Positions 16,816 to 24,249 of a stretch of DNA of 64,000 nucleotides are shown piece by piece. Origin of the DNA: Planctomycetota bacterium (GTDB taxonomy: Bacteria > Planctomycetota > B15-G4 > SIAN01); NCBI GenBank assembly GCA_016795285.1, contig JAEUIC010000025.1, forward strand, positions 1-64,000. The letters are read 5' to 3'. The notes below the pieces were generated by a model. The model was not told the DNA's origin and did no database searches. It worked only from the letters and a program-made list of their open reading frames with translations. The position numbers were made by a program, and so were the translations under genes. The first letter of the stretch is position 1. Every line of letters starts with the position of its first letter.

Positions 16816-18021
16816 ATGAGATCGAACGGCCCGGTTGGGCTCTGGCTGATCGGAGCGGGCGGGACACTCGCGACGACGGCGGTCGTCGGCGCGCGCGCGA
16901 TCGTCCGTGGCCTCGCGGATCGAACCGGCCTCGTCAGCGACGCGCCGGAGTTCGCCGCCCTCGGACTGCCGGCGCTCGATCGCCTGCGTTTCGGCGGCCA
17001 TGACATCCGGGCCGTGAACCTCGCGGCTGCGGCTCGCACGATCGCCCGCGAGAACGGGTCGATCCGCGAGGAATGGGTGGGGCAACTCGAACCCGACCTC
17101 GCGGCGGTCGATTCCGAGATCCGACCGGGCCAAGCCCAGGGGAGCGGTGGGGCGATCGAAGCGATCGCCGACTCGACGCACGTCGTCGCCGCGAACTCCG
17201 CGCGCGCCTGCGTCGACGAGTTCTCCGGACAGTTGCGCAGCTTCGTTCAACGGCACGCGTTGGAAGGGTTGGCGGTGGTGAACGTCGCTTCGACCGAGCC
17301 CCCGCCGACCGATCCCGAGCTGCTCGCCGATCTCGATCGACTCGACCGCGCGCTCGACGCGGAACCGGCCACCGCGTTCCGGCCGGGGCTGCTCTACGCC
17401 TACGCCGCGATGCAGGCGGGGGCGGCGTTCGTCAACTTCACGGCCTCGCCTTCGTGCCTCTGCGGAGCGATCGAGCAGTTGGCCAAGCGCAAGCGCGTGC
17501 CCTACATGGGCAACGACGGCAAGACCGGCGAAACGCTCGTGAAGTCGGGACTCGCGCCGATGTTCCGCGCGAGGAGGCTCGAGGTGATGTCGTGGGTGGG
17601 CTACAACATCCTCGGCAACCGCGACGGCATGGTGCTCGCCGACGGCGACAACAAGCGCTCGAAGATCGCCACCAAGGACAGCGTGCTGTCCAACATCCTC
17701 GGCCAGCCGGTGCGGACGCGGGTCGGAATCGACTTCGTCGAGTCGCTCGGCGACAGCAAGGTCGCGTGGGACTACATCCATTTCCGCGGCTTCCTCGGCC
17801 ACCCGATGGCGATGCAGTTCACCTGGCAAGGCTGCGACTCGATCCTCGCCGCGCCGCTCGTCCTCGACCTCGCGCGGTTCGCGTTGCTGGCGCTCGAGCG
17901 CGGCGAGTCGGGCGCGATGACGCACCTCGCGTCGTTCTTCAAGAACCCGCTGCAGTCGAACGACCACGATCTCTACCGCCAGCTCGCGAAGCTGCACGCC
18001 TACGCGGCCACCGCGACCTGA
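16816..18021 (+). CDS. ino1: Inositol-3-phosphate synthase
   Basis: 401 residues. The enzyme converts glucose 6-phosphate to 1D-myo-inositol 3-phosphate using NAD as an internal redox cofactor. The N-terminal Rossmann loop is VGLWLIGAGGTLATTAVVGA. The catalytic/NAD segment is present as YMGNDGKTGETLVKSGLAPM, followed by SWVGYNILGNRDG and the lysine-rich DGDNKRSKIATKDS, all family hallmarks. ATG 16816 is chosen because the Rossmann strand begins 7 residues later; a GTG at 16747 is also in frame. No phosphatidylinositol or mycothiol genes are adjacent. Phage-like DNA starts just downstream. Confidence 0.93.
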   Translation: MRSNGPVGLWLIGAGGTLATTAVVGARAIVRGLADRTGLVSDAPEFAALGLPALDRLRFGGHDIRAVNLAAAARTIARENGSIREEWVGQLEPDLAAVDSEIRPGQAQGSGGAIEAIADSTHVVAANSARACVDEFSGQLRSFVQRHALEGLAVVNVASTEPPPTDPELLADLDRLDRALDAEPATAFRPGLLYAYAAMQAGAAFVNFTASPSCLCGAIEQLAKRKRVPYMGNDGKTGETLVKSGLAPMFRARRLEVMSWVGYNILGNRDGMVLADGDNKRSKIATKDSVLSNILGQPVRTRVGIDFVESLGDSKVAWDYIHFRGFLGHPMAMQFTWQGCDSILAAPLVLDLARFALLALERGESGAMTHLASFFKNPLQSNDHDLYRQLAKLHAYAATAT

Positions 18022-18159
18022 CCGAGCGGCGGAAGGCGACGTCGCGTGCCCTGCGACCGGCGCGCGCGCCAACGGCGACCAGCGGGGCGGCGCTGCGCTT
18101 CCGATTGCCATCGCCCCGTTCTGGGACGACGCGCTGGCGCCGCAGCTCGAGGTCTGACG

Positions 18160-18993
18160 ATGGCCGATCAGGCGTCGGTCACCATCCGCGTCGACCTGGA
18201 TGGCCTACGGCGCCTGATGAACCAGTTCCCGTCGAAGGTGGTGCCCGACGGCGTCGGCATCGCCCTGCGGAACCTCGCCTCGCGCATGGTGCTGGCCGGT
18301 CGCGAGCAGCTCAAGCAGAGCTACGAGATCCGCTCGCCGTGGGTGCTGACCTCGTGGACGGCTGTCGCCGGCGTCGACATGGACGGCTCGCCGGTGGTGC
18401 GGCGCGACGGGTCGGTGATCCGCGGCGCGGTGAAGGACTTCGCGCGCATGTGGCCGAACCCGGTGCTGACGATCGGGCACCGCGACCCCTACATGGAGCT
18501 CCAAGAGGTCGGCGGCCTGAAGAAGACGACGTACGACCAGGGCGATGGCAAGAACGAGGGTTACGTCGCCATCCCGTCGCGGCTCGCCTGGGCGATGCGG
18601 GATCGGTTCGGACGACTCCCGAAGTCGATCCGCCACTACGACCTGCTGCAGCGCGACGCGGCGCGCATGAACGAGACGCCGGTGGCGGGGCGCGCCGTGC
18701 AGCTGCTCCGGGCGTCGAAGGTGAAGGGGCGGAAGCGGGCGGCCGTCGTCGCGCTCGGCGCGATGCAGGCGCAGGGCCGCATCACGCAGCTCGTCCGCGA
18801 CTTCGCGCGCATCGTGCCGCGCGCCGGCCTGTTCGCGCGGGCGCAGCAGGTCGCCGACGCCTCGCTCGAGGAGGAGCTGATCGCCGGCCTCGAGGAGGCG
18901 CAGCAGTACCACCTCGACCGGGAGGCGAAGCGCCTCTCTCGCGGCCCCTCAGCGAGCGCAGCGGTGGGGCGGAGCCTGCGGGGGCTGTTCTGA
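18160..18993 (+). CDS. Phage tail-component-like protein (remnant)
   Basis: 277 residues from ATG 18160. It starts MADQASVTIRVDLDGLRRLM, and the helical N-terminal half is laid out like HK97 gp10 / minor tail Z-type proteins (a short strand 'v.v..dGl..l...l', then a helix ending near LAGREQLKQSYEIR). This is a structural impression, not a firm match. The middle is beta-rich and the C-terminus helical and charged. The frame that ends at 18155-18157, just upstream, reads like the C-terminus of another lost gene (ending APFWDDALAPQLEV). It opens the accessory island after ino1. Confidence 0.55.
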   Translation: MADQASVTIRVDLDGLRRLMNQFPSKVVPDGVGIALRNLASRMVLAGREQLKQSYEIRSPWVLTSWTAVAGVDMDGSPVVRRDGSVIRGAVKDFARMWPNPVLTIGHRDPYMELQEVGGLKKTTYDQGDGKNEGYVAIPSRLAWAMRDRFGRLPKSIRHYDLLQRDAARMNETPVAGRAVQLLRASKVKGRKRAAVVALGAMQAQGRITQLVRDFARIVPRAGLFARAQQVADASLEEELIAGLEEAQQYHLDREAKRLSRGPSASAAVGRSLRGLF

Positions 18994-19246
18994 CCCCGCG
19001 ATGGGGCGGTCGACGCTCGCCGTGCAACTCCTGCACGCCCCCACCCCCCCCGTCGCGGGTCCTTCCCGCACCCCCGGAGTCCGGGGGTGGCGCGCGCGCG
19101 ACGGAGCTCTAGCGCGAGAACCCGAAACGGGGTTCCCACCATCGGAAGATGGCCTCTCTGACGAGATTCAAACGCCAGGTCCTGAAATGACGATTGCCTG
19201 CCGCTACCGTGCTCGCCCGTTCTAGGGGCTCGGTCGGAGTCGAAGC

Positions 19247-20296
19247 GTGGAACTACCACTGCCCGTGGAAGACACCTCAGAAAACTCGTCGTCGAACGCG
19301 GCTCGGTCGCCCGATGCCCAGCCGATTCAGGCCGAGCCAGACGTGCTGGTCTATTCCGGCGCCATCAGCGACATCGGAGCGGGGCGCGTTTTCTCGAAGA
19401 CGCGATCCAAGCCAACGACATCCCGTCATCTCGACATGCTTCTGACGACGCATGGTGGGTCGCCAGACGCTGCTTTTCGCATCATGCGGTTCCTGCGTCG
19501 GCACTACGACCGAATCGTCATTCACGTGCCAGCGATTTGCAAGAGCGCCGGAACTCTGATGGTGCTCGGCGCTGACGAGCTCTGCATGTCAGAGACCGCC
19601 CACCTTGGGCCGCTCGACGTTCAAGTTGCGAAGGTCGATGAACTTGGAGAGAGCAGCTCGACACTGACTCCAACGCAGTCACTTGTCACGCTCTGCGAGG
19701 AGTCGTTCCGTCTCTTCGAGACGCACTTCTTTGCCCTTCGAAATCGAACCAGGTTCCAGCTCTCAACTCGGACATGCGCTGAGATCGCGAGCAAGTTGGC
19801 GGTCGGCCTCATGGGGCCTGTCTACGGGCACATGGATCCGATTCGGCTAGGGGAGCTTCAGCGATCGCTCACGATCGCCAGAGACTACGGCCAACGACTC
19901 AGCACGAGTCTCGTACGAGATGGAGCGCTCGACGCGCTCGTGGCTGGTTACCCATCCCATGGATTCGTCATCGACATCGATGAGGCTAAGACCCTCTTCA
20001 ACAACGTTCGCTGCCAATCGCCAGCCGACGTTGAGTTCGCCCGGGCGGTGCACCACAAGACCAAGGACGCTCTAAAGTCAGACCCGCTGTTCGTCGAATT
20101 CGTCGAAAGAAAGCCGCGCCCTCGGGGTGGCAACCAGGACGCGATTTCAGGAGGCAAGCATGATCCAACTTCAGGGTCGCCCGACGATCGAAGGGATTCG
20201 TCGAGAGCAACAGCAAATCCTGCGCCGCCTGCTGACGTTCACTCGAACGGTTCGAATCAACCCTCGATTCCAAGGGGCGATTGTCCAGCCGGATGA
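19247..20296 (+). CDS. SDH-type serine protease (ClpP/crotonase fold)
   Basis: 349 residues from GTG 19247, with GGAG 8 nt upstream. Residues 35-130 match the serine-dehydrogenase-proteinase/SppA-like family. They include a TTHGGSPDAA oxyanion segment (Gly70-Gly71), ICKSAGTLMVLGADELCM with the nucleophile Ser100 at the head of a helix, and AHLGPLDVQ with Asp124. There is no signal peptide, so it is probably cytoplasmic. GC is clearly lower than in the flanking core genes, a sign of transfer. The last 46 codons overlap the small gene at 20160 and are low-complexity (Pro/Ser/Asn/Arg), so the true C-terminus may be shorter if a frameshift exists. Confidence 0.7.
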   Translation: MELPLPVEDTSENSSSNAARSPDAQPIQAEPDVLVYSGAISDIGAGRVFSKTRSKPTTSRHLDMLLTTHGGSPDAAFRIMRFLRRHYDRIVIHVPAICKSAGTLMVLGADELCMSETAHLGPLDVQVAKVDELGESSSTLTPTQSLVTLCEESFRLFETHFFALRNRTRFQLSTRTCAEIASKLAVGLMGPVYGHMDPIRLGELQRSLTIARDYGQRLSTSLVRDGALDALVAGYPSHGFVIDIDEAKTLFNNVRCQSPADVEFARAVHHKTKDALKSDPLFVEFVERKPRPRGGNQDAISGGKHDPTSGSPDDRRDSSRATANPAPPADVHSNGSNQPSIPRGDCPAG

Positions 20297-20384
20297 GGTT
20301 GAAGGCGGCGACGTTGACGAGGATCCGGACGAGATTCTTCGAGGTCGTCATCCGTTGATCGTGGAGTTCGACGACAAGTCCTAG
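20160..20384 (+). CDS. Small acidic-tailed protein overlapping the protease gene
   Basis: 74 residues. The Shine-Dalgarno AGGAGG lies 6 nt before the ATG at 20160, an unusually good site for this region. The protein starts MIQLQGRPTIEGIRREQQQI, has a helical first half, then RVNP-like RINPRFQGAIVQ and an acidic stretch (EGGDVDEDPDE). Its 137-bp overlap with the protease frame is long. Either this gene is real and the protease ends in a non-conserved tail, or the two frames were once one gene. A partner or inhibitor of the protease is a guess from position only. Confidence 0.55.
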   Translation: MIQLQGRPTIEGIRREQQQILRRLLTFTRTVRINPRFQGAIVQPDEVEGGDVDEDPDEILRGRHPLIVEFDDKS

Positions 20385-20506
20385 TCAGCAGGGTTTCGCT
20401 CCGTCGACCCAGTTCCGGAGCCGATCTCAAGCTCAACCAGGATCGCCAGTTCGCTGACATCAGGGGCCACTTGCTGCGGCGCCTCGACGAGACGCTCCTG
20501 CACGGC

Positions 20507-20803
20507 TTAGTCGTCGACGACGGTCCCGATCCGCGCTGGCTTGACGCCGGCGTCGACCTCAGCTCGGCGTAGCGCTGCCATGTAGGAGATCGCGTACTTG
20601 CGAATCGCGGCCGCGAGGTCCGGCGCTGCAGCTGCATAAGCGGCTCGCCTCGCGCGTGGGTCGGCCTTGTCGATTCCTACCTCCGTTGCGATCCAGTCGA
20701 CGACGAACCGAGTCGCAGCGCCGATGATCCGCTCCGACTCGACGCAGACCGGGGGATCCGCGGGTCGAAACTCAACGAACTCTTCGCTGGCTTCAACGCC
20801 CAA
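20507..20803 (-). CDS. Small hypothetical protein, TTG start
   Basis: 98 residues. AAGGAGGG (complement near 20810-20816) lies 6 nt before TTG 20803-20801; the in-frame GTG at 20809 is too close to the Shine-Dalgarno. The sequence is mainly helical (for example TRFVVDWIATEVGIDKADPR and AAIRKYAISYMAALRRAEVD) and ends GTVVDD. I do not recognise a family. It lies in the accessory island on the same strand as the 45-residue gene, separated from it by a strong hairpin. Confidence 0.5.
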   Translation of the reverse strand: MGVEASEEFVEFRPADPPVCVESERIIGAATRFVVDWIATEVGIDKADPRARRAAYAAAAPDLAAAIRKYAISYMAALRRAEVDAGVKPARIGTVVDD

Positions 20804-20873
20804 TTGCACCCTCCTTCGGAACCTATGCAGCCTCCGACGGCGGCAGCGCTCGAGTGACACGTCACAAGATGAA

Positions 20874-20908
20874 ACGGCCGCGGTGGGGGTGTGCCGCACC
20901 GCGGCCGT
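20874..20908 (-). terminator. 12-bp perfect hairpin
   Basis: ACGGCCGCGGTG at 20874-20885 pairs with its exact complement at 20897-20908 around an 11-nt loop. It lies 15 bp past the stop of the 45-residue minus-strand gene. On that strand it is followed by TTTCATCTTG. It most likely terminates that transcript. Confidence 0.55.
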
Positions 20909-20923
20909 CTCCGTCACTTCAAA

Positions 20924-21061
20924 TCAGCGTACGCGAAAACAGAAGACGCCGCCGTCCTTTCGATAGACGCGCTTGTGCGTGATGTAGTGCACGAACGACG
21001 TGCAGAACACCAAGCGGCCGTCTTCCGATCGCCAGCGGCGCTCCGGAGGCTTCGAGGACAT
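20924..21061 (-). CDS. 45-residue basic protein
   Basis: Start ATG at 21061-21059 with GGGAGGGGACA directly upstream (Shine-Dalgarno GGAGGGG), stop at 20926-20924. The product begins MSSKPPERRWRSEDGRLVFC and ends RKDGGVFCFRVR. It is basic and aromatic, with two well separated cysteines. The ribosome site and the terminator-like hairpin immediately downstream support it. The size and charge recall small phage-encoded proteins; no family was recognised. Confidence 0.5.
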   Translation of the reverse strand: MSSKPPERRWRSEDGRLVFCTSFVHYITHKRVYRKDGGVFCFRVR

Positions 21062-21392
21062 TGTCCCCTCCCTTGAAGCGTGGCCTTGATCGCAGGCCAA
21101 CGACGGCCGATACTCCGGACGCCGGTTAAGCGTCGGGGCCTCGGTCTCGTCGGTTGCTGCGCTCCTTCGCCGGCCAGGCGACGGAGGGTTGGTCGACGCC
21201 AGTTCGCGCTGGCATCGACCGATCGAATCACTCTCGGAGTGGTACGGCGGGCTGTCACGCCAAAGTCAACTCGCCGTACCACCGCTCATTTGATGTCCGC
21301 GCCGCCGAGTCGTCGGCGCTTCAACTGTCGTCGCCATCGTCGCGCTCCTGTCGATGAACGATCGCGCCGCCGCGCGATTGCATCAGGTGTTC
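21062..21392. other. Gap in the accessory island, with a long inverted repeat
   Basis: No convincing gene in 331 bp. It contains a perfect 11-bp inverted repeat, GTGGTACGGCG at 21239-21249 and its complement at 21272-21282, with a 22-nt loop. This could be an operator or an RNA hairpin. A 23-codon frame with an AGGAG site ends inside it but is too short to call. Confidence 0.4.
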
Positions 21393-21818
21393 TCACTCCT
21401 TCTTCCAAGCCCACGGAGGCACATCACCGATCCGGACCCAGTGGCGCTTGTCGAAGTGCCGCTCAAGCGTGTTCCGGATCTGCTTCTTTGGCGTCGCGCC
21501 ACCCGGCGCGCGGCCCACCTTCGACAACTCGTCCAGGATCTCCGGGACGGTCATCACGCGTCGCGACTCGCTCAGCACGGAGTCGATCGCTTCGGTGAGA
21601 GTGGCTGCCTCGCCATGCCCCTGCGCCGCCGGTCCAGCAAGTTCCGCTCGCTCGACAGCCACGCGGCGAGTGGGGGGGACATGCTCAGCGAGTTCTTCGA
21701 TCTCCTCGAGGTGCACGAGGTGCGCGTCAATCAGCTCGAGTTCCGATCGCAGCAACCGCTCGCGCGCCAAGAGCCGTTCGCGAATCGCCTTGGTGTGCGC
21801 CTTGATGCTCTCGCTCAC
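21393..21818 (-). CDS. Coiled-coil/winged-helix DNA-binding protein
   Basis: 141 residues from GTG 21818-21816; an open frame continues upstream but would run through the promoter and operator below. Residues 1-45 form a charged helix likely to be a coiled coil (KAIRERLLARERLLRSELEL). Residues 75-140 look like a winged-helix domain of the HARE-HTH type: LTEAIDSVLSESRRVMTVPE, then ILDELSKVGR, then KKQIRNTLERHFDKRHWVRI. It is a probable transcription regulator of the island. A palindrome overlapping its -35 suggests self-regulation. Confidence 0.6.
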   Translation of the reverse strand: MSESIKAHTKAIRERLLARERLLRSELELIDAHLVHLEEIEELAEHVPPTRRVAVERAELAGPAAQGHGEAATLTEAIDSVLSESRRVMTVPEILDELSKVGRAPGGATPKKQIRNTLERHFDKRHWVRIGDVPPWAWKKE

Positions 21819-21864
21819 GATGAAGTGCCCCGTTCGCTTTTTGATGAGTGCCGCCTGAGGAACA

Positions 21865-21908
21865 ACCTTACCGCGAAAATCGGAACACCACAATAGGTGG
21901 TGGTTCCG
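21865..21908 (-). promoter_or_regulatory. Promoter with overlapping palindromic operator
   Basis: On the minus strand TTGTGG (-35, 21888-21893), a 17-nt spacer and TAAGGT (-10, 21865-21870) precede the winged-helix gene by 46 bp. An imperfect palindrome at 21881-21908 covers the -35: CGGAACCACCAC against GTGGTGTTCCG, with a 5-nt centre and one unpaired base. The geometry fits a repressor-blocked promoter. Confidence 0.5.
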
Positions 21909-22472
21909 TCGAGTGTCCAGCAGGCCCGCAGGCGGACCAGACCATACGCCCCCGAAGCGTTCAAGAGATCGGCAGGGGCTGCGGATCTTCGCCTTCACCA
22001 GGGCGCTGGGCCGGTGCGCAAAGCTGACCAAAGCCGTGTCCGCCGCGGCTCGTTGGAAAGAAGAAAACCACGTCGTTCGGCGGCGTTCTCACCGCATCAG
22101 CGCGCCAGCAAACGACTTGCAACGACAAAAAAGTAGCGAGTAATCCCTTGACAAGCAGCCACGTTCTGCCGATAGTTCCACCCGTCGAAGTCATCAGAAC
22201 ATTTATTATCAGACGTAGTAGGCCATCGAATCCACGCATGAACGCGGCCCCCCTCGATGGACGACGAACGCCTGTTGCGACTGATGCCGCCATTGGGAGC
22301 CACTTGCTCTCGACGGGTCTCCCGACCTTCGCCGCTCCGCGTTTGCCACGGCGTGTCTAGGTAGTTTGTCCATCTTGCACATGTTGACCACTCCTCCAAT
22401 ACTCTCTGTCCACGGGGAAGGGATCGGGTAGCAGGCGCGTGCCGGGCGGTCGCGCATTGACGGACGCTGCGA
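21909..22472. other. Gap at the right edge of the accessory island
   Basis: No gene is convincing. A plus-strand sigma70-like promoter is visible: TTGACA at 22148-22153, a 17-nt spacer, GATAGT at 22171-22176. It points at the operon starting at 22473 with a leader of about 290 nt, or at a small RNA. A minus-strand 57-codon frame (22382 to 22209) has a GGAGGAG site but a random-looking product. GC rises sharply after about 22400. Confidence 0.4.
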
Positions 22473-23234
22473 ATGGTCGCACCTCGCGCCGATCGGGGCC
22501 CTCGAAGCCTCGGAGCCCGTCCATTGACCCCGGAAGAGCGCGTCTTGCTCGCGGACAGTTGTCCCGGGGCGAGCGGCGCTGACACGGTTTCGGCCGCGAC
22601 CATCGAGCTCCTCTCGGAACTGCGCCGGCGGGACGATCCCGAACTGCTGCTCCTCGTCTGCCAGCTGAATCGCGGCGAGGTCACCGAGGAGCTCGAGCGA
22701 CTCATCGCCGAGCAATCGCTCCCGGCGCGGGTCGATCCGCTCACCGCGGAGGTGCTCGCGGAGACGCTCGACGCCGTTCGCGCCACGGCGACCCGGACCG
22801 TCGCGCGCGAGTACGCGGGGATCGAGCGCCGCTGTCGGCGGGTCGTGCGCGCATTCGTCGACGACTGCCTCGGGTTCGTCCCCTTGCTGCACTCCGTCGA
22901 TGGACCGGAGTCGCTGACGCAGTCGCTCGCCGAACGCATCGAGCTCCCTGCGTTGCTGCTCGAACAGGTGTCCGGTCCGCTCGCGCCGACCGCGACGCGG
23001 GTCATCGCCGCGCAGACGCTGCTGCAGCTCTCCGCGCACGATCGCGCGCTGCTCCTGCAATGCCCCGGCCCTCGCCCGGAGCAAGCGCCTGACCCGCGGT
23101 CCCCATCGGTCGCGCACCTGTTGTCGCGCGCCGCCGCGCTCGAACGATTCCGCACCGAGTTCGATCACTCGGTCGCTTGGGCGAAGACGTGCATCCGCCA
23201 TCCGCCGCTCACTCTCGGGAGGAACCAGGCTTGA
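22473..23234 (+). CDS. Helical protein of unknown function, first gene of a coupled operon
   Basis: 253 residues from ATG 22473. It is helical and Leu/Glu/Arg-rich throughout. From LTPEERVLLADSCPGASGAD to SAHDRALLLQCPG, hydrophobic helices alternate with short turns. The final third has a vaguely sigma-factor-like 'L..L..hdR.lL' segment, but no promoter-recognition helix can be assigned. No membrane segment or signal is seen. It overlaps the next gene by TTGA and begins a four-gene operon of core-type GC content. Function unknown. Confidence 0.6.
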   Translation: MVAPRADRGPRSLGARPLTPEERVLLADSCPGASGADTVSAATIELLSELRRRDDPELLLLVCQLNRGEVTEELERLIAEQSLPARVDPLTAEVLAETLDAVRATATRTVAREYAGIERRCRRVVRAFVDDCLGFVPLLHSVDGPESLTQSLAERIELPALLLEQVSGPLAPTATRVIAAQTLLQLSAHDRALLLQCPGPRPEQAPDPRSPSVAHLLSRAAALERFRTEFDHSVAWAKTCIRHPPLTLGRNQA

Positions 23235-24034
23235 ACCTCACGAATCGCGTGACCGCGCTGCTCGAGCGGCGCTCCGCGCTGCGACTCGCGCGTGCCGCCG
23301 CGGCCTTGCTGCACCTCGATGCGCGCTTCCGCGCCGCATTCCCCGAGGAGCGCCGCTCGGCCGGCGTGGCGCGCCCGCTCGAGTTGGAGAGTGCCGTGCG
23401 CGGCTGCTTGGCCGATCCGCGCCTGCGCTCCCATCTCCCGGCGCGGCTCGCGTCGCGCCTCGAGACGCTGCTGTCGCCGGCGCCGCGCGAACGCGTGCTG
23501 CCGAGCGTCGGCTCGCAAGCGACGCTCGCTCGCGCGCTGCTGCACGCGGCCGCCGAACTGGCGCACGACGTCGACGCCCCCCACCTGATCTCGGGCCAGC
23601 TCGACTGGTTGCGCGGCGACGCCGCGGCGGCCGAGCGCGGGTTCGCGAAGGCGGCCGAGGTCGCGACGACGCCGCGCGGAGCGGCGCATGCGCTGCTCCA
23701 TCGTGCGATCCTCTCCGCGGACGACGGTCGAGTCGATGACGCGCTGCGGCTGCTCGCGCGCGCGTCCGCGCTCGATCCCCTGCAGCTCGCGGCGCATTGG
23801 ACCAGCGCGGTCTACGCCACGGCGGTGCGCCGCCCGGCGCTCGCCGACTACCACTTCCGGGCGGCGCTCCGCGTCGGTGCGCCGCGCGACCTGCGCGCGC
23901 GCGGGCTCGCGCTCGAGCGACAGCTGCTCGCGCTCGCGCACCGGGGCGTCGGCGCCCCCACGCAGGCACGCCAGTCGGCCGCCCGCCTGCTGACGCAGAC
24001 CAGCGTCGCTCTCACCGCAGGAGTCGTCGCTTGA
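23231..24034 (+). CDS. TPR-type helical protein
   Basis: 267 residues. The start is taken as TTG 23231 inside a TTGA overlap, with GGGAGG 9 nt upstream; an in-frame ATG at 23177 exists within the previous gene. The sequence is helical with a TPR-like region in the second half (GQLDWLRGDAAAAERGFAKA, then HRAILSADDGRVDDALRLLA, then ASALDPLQLAAHWTSAVYAT). No signal peptide. It is likely a protein-interaction partner within the operon. Confidence 0.6.
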   Translation: MNLTNRVTALLERRSALRLARAAAALLHLDARFRAAFPEERRSAGVARPLELESAVRGCLADPRLRSHLPARLASRLETLLSPAPRERVLPSVGSQATLARALLHAAAELAHDVDAPHLISGQLDWLRGDAAAAERGFAKAAEVATTPRGAAHALLHRAILSADDGRVDDALRLLARASALDPLQLAAHWTSAVYATAVRRPALADYHFRAALRVGAPRDLRARGLALERQLLALAHRGVGAPTQARQSAARLLTQTSVALTAGVVA

Positions 24035-24249
24035 AGCGCACGCGAAGCTTCCGTTGGATCGCCGGCACAGCGCTGCTGGTCGCGACGCTGTCGTTCATCG
24101 GCGACGCACCGCTCGCCGTGTCGAGAGGTACGCCGACCCCTGCCGCGCTCGGCGGTCCGCAGACCGGCACCGGCACGACCGACGTCACCCGCAGCGCCTT
24201 GCCGCCACCGCCGATCGTGCCGCCAGCGCGCGGCGGCGGCTCGGGATGA
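24031..24249 (+). CDS. Small exported proline-rich protein
   Basis: 72 residues from a TTG start in a second TTGA overlap (AGGAG 7 nt upstream). The N-terminus is basic and then hydrophobic (KRTRSFRWIAGTALLVATLS), a signal peptide or anchor. The remainder is Thr/Gly/Pro-rich and ends RSALPPPPIVPPARGGGSG. No domain. Its place between a TPR protein and the large repeat protein, all overlapping, suggests a structural accessory role. Confidence 0.55.
   Translation: MKRTRSFRWIAGTALLVATLSFIGDAPLAVSRGTPTPAALGGPQTGTGTTDVTRSALPPPPIVPPARGGGSG

Noticed and set aside
18046..18159. Upstream extension of the phage-tail-like gene to 18046
   Set aside because: The extension is Arg/Cys-rich and random; ATG 18160 starts the structured part.
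21290..21361. 23-codon minus-strand frame with an AGGAG site
   Set aside because: Too short and low-complexity to call a gene.
22209..22382. 57-codon minus-strand frame with GGAGGAG upstream
   Set aside because: The product looks random and overlaps other equally open frames; kept only as a remark in the gap entry.
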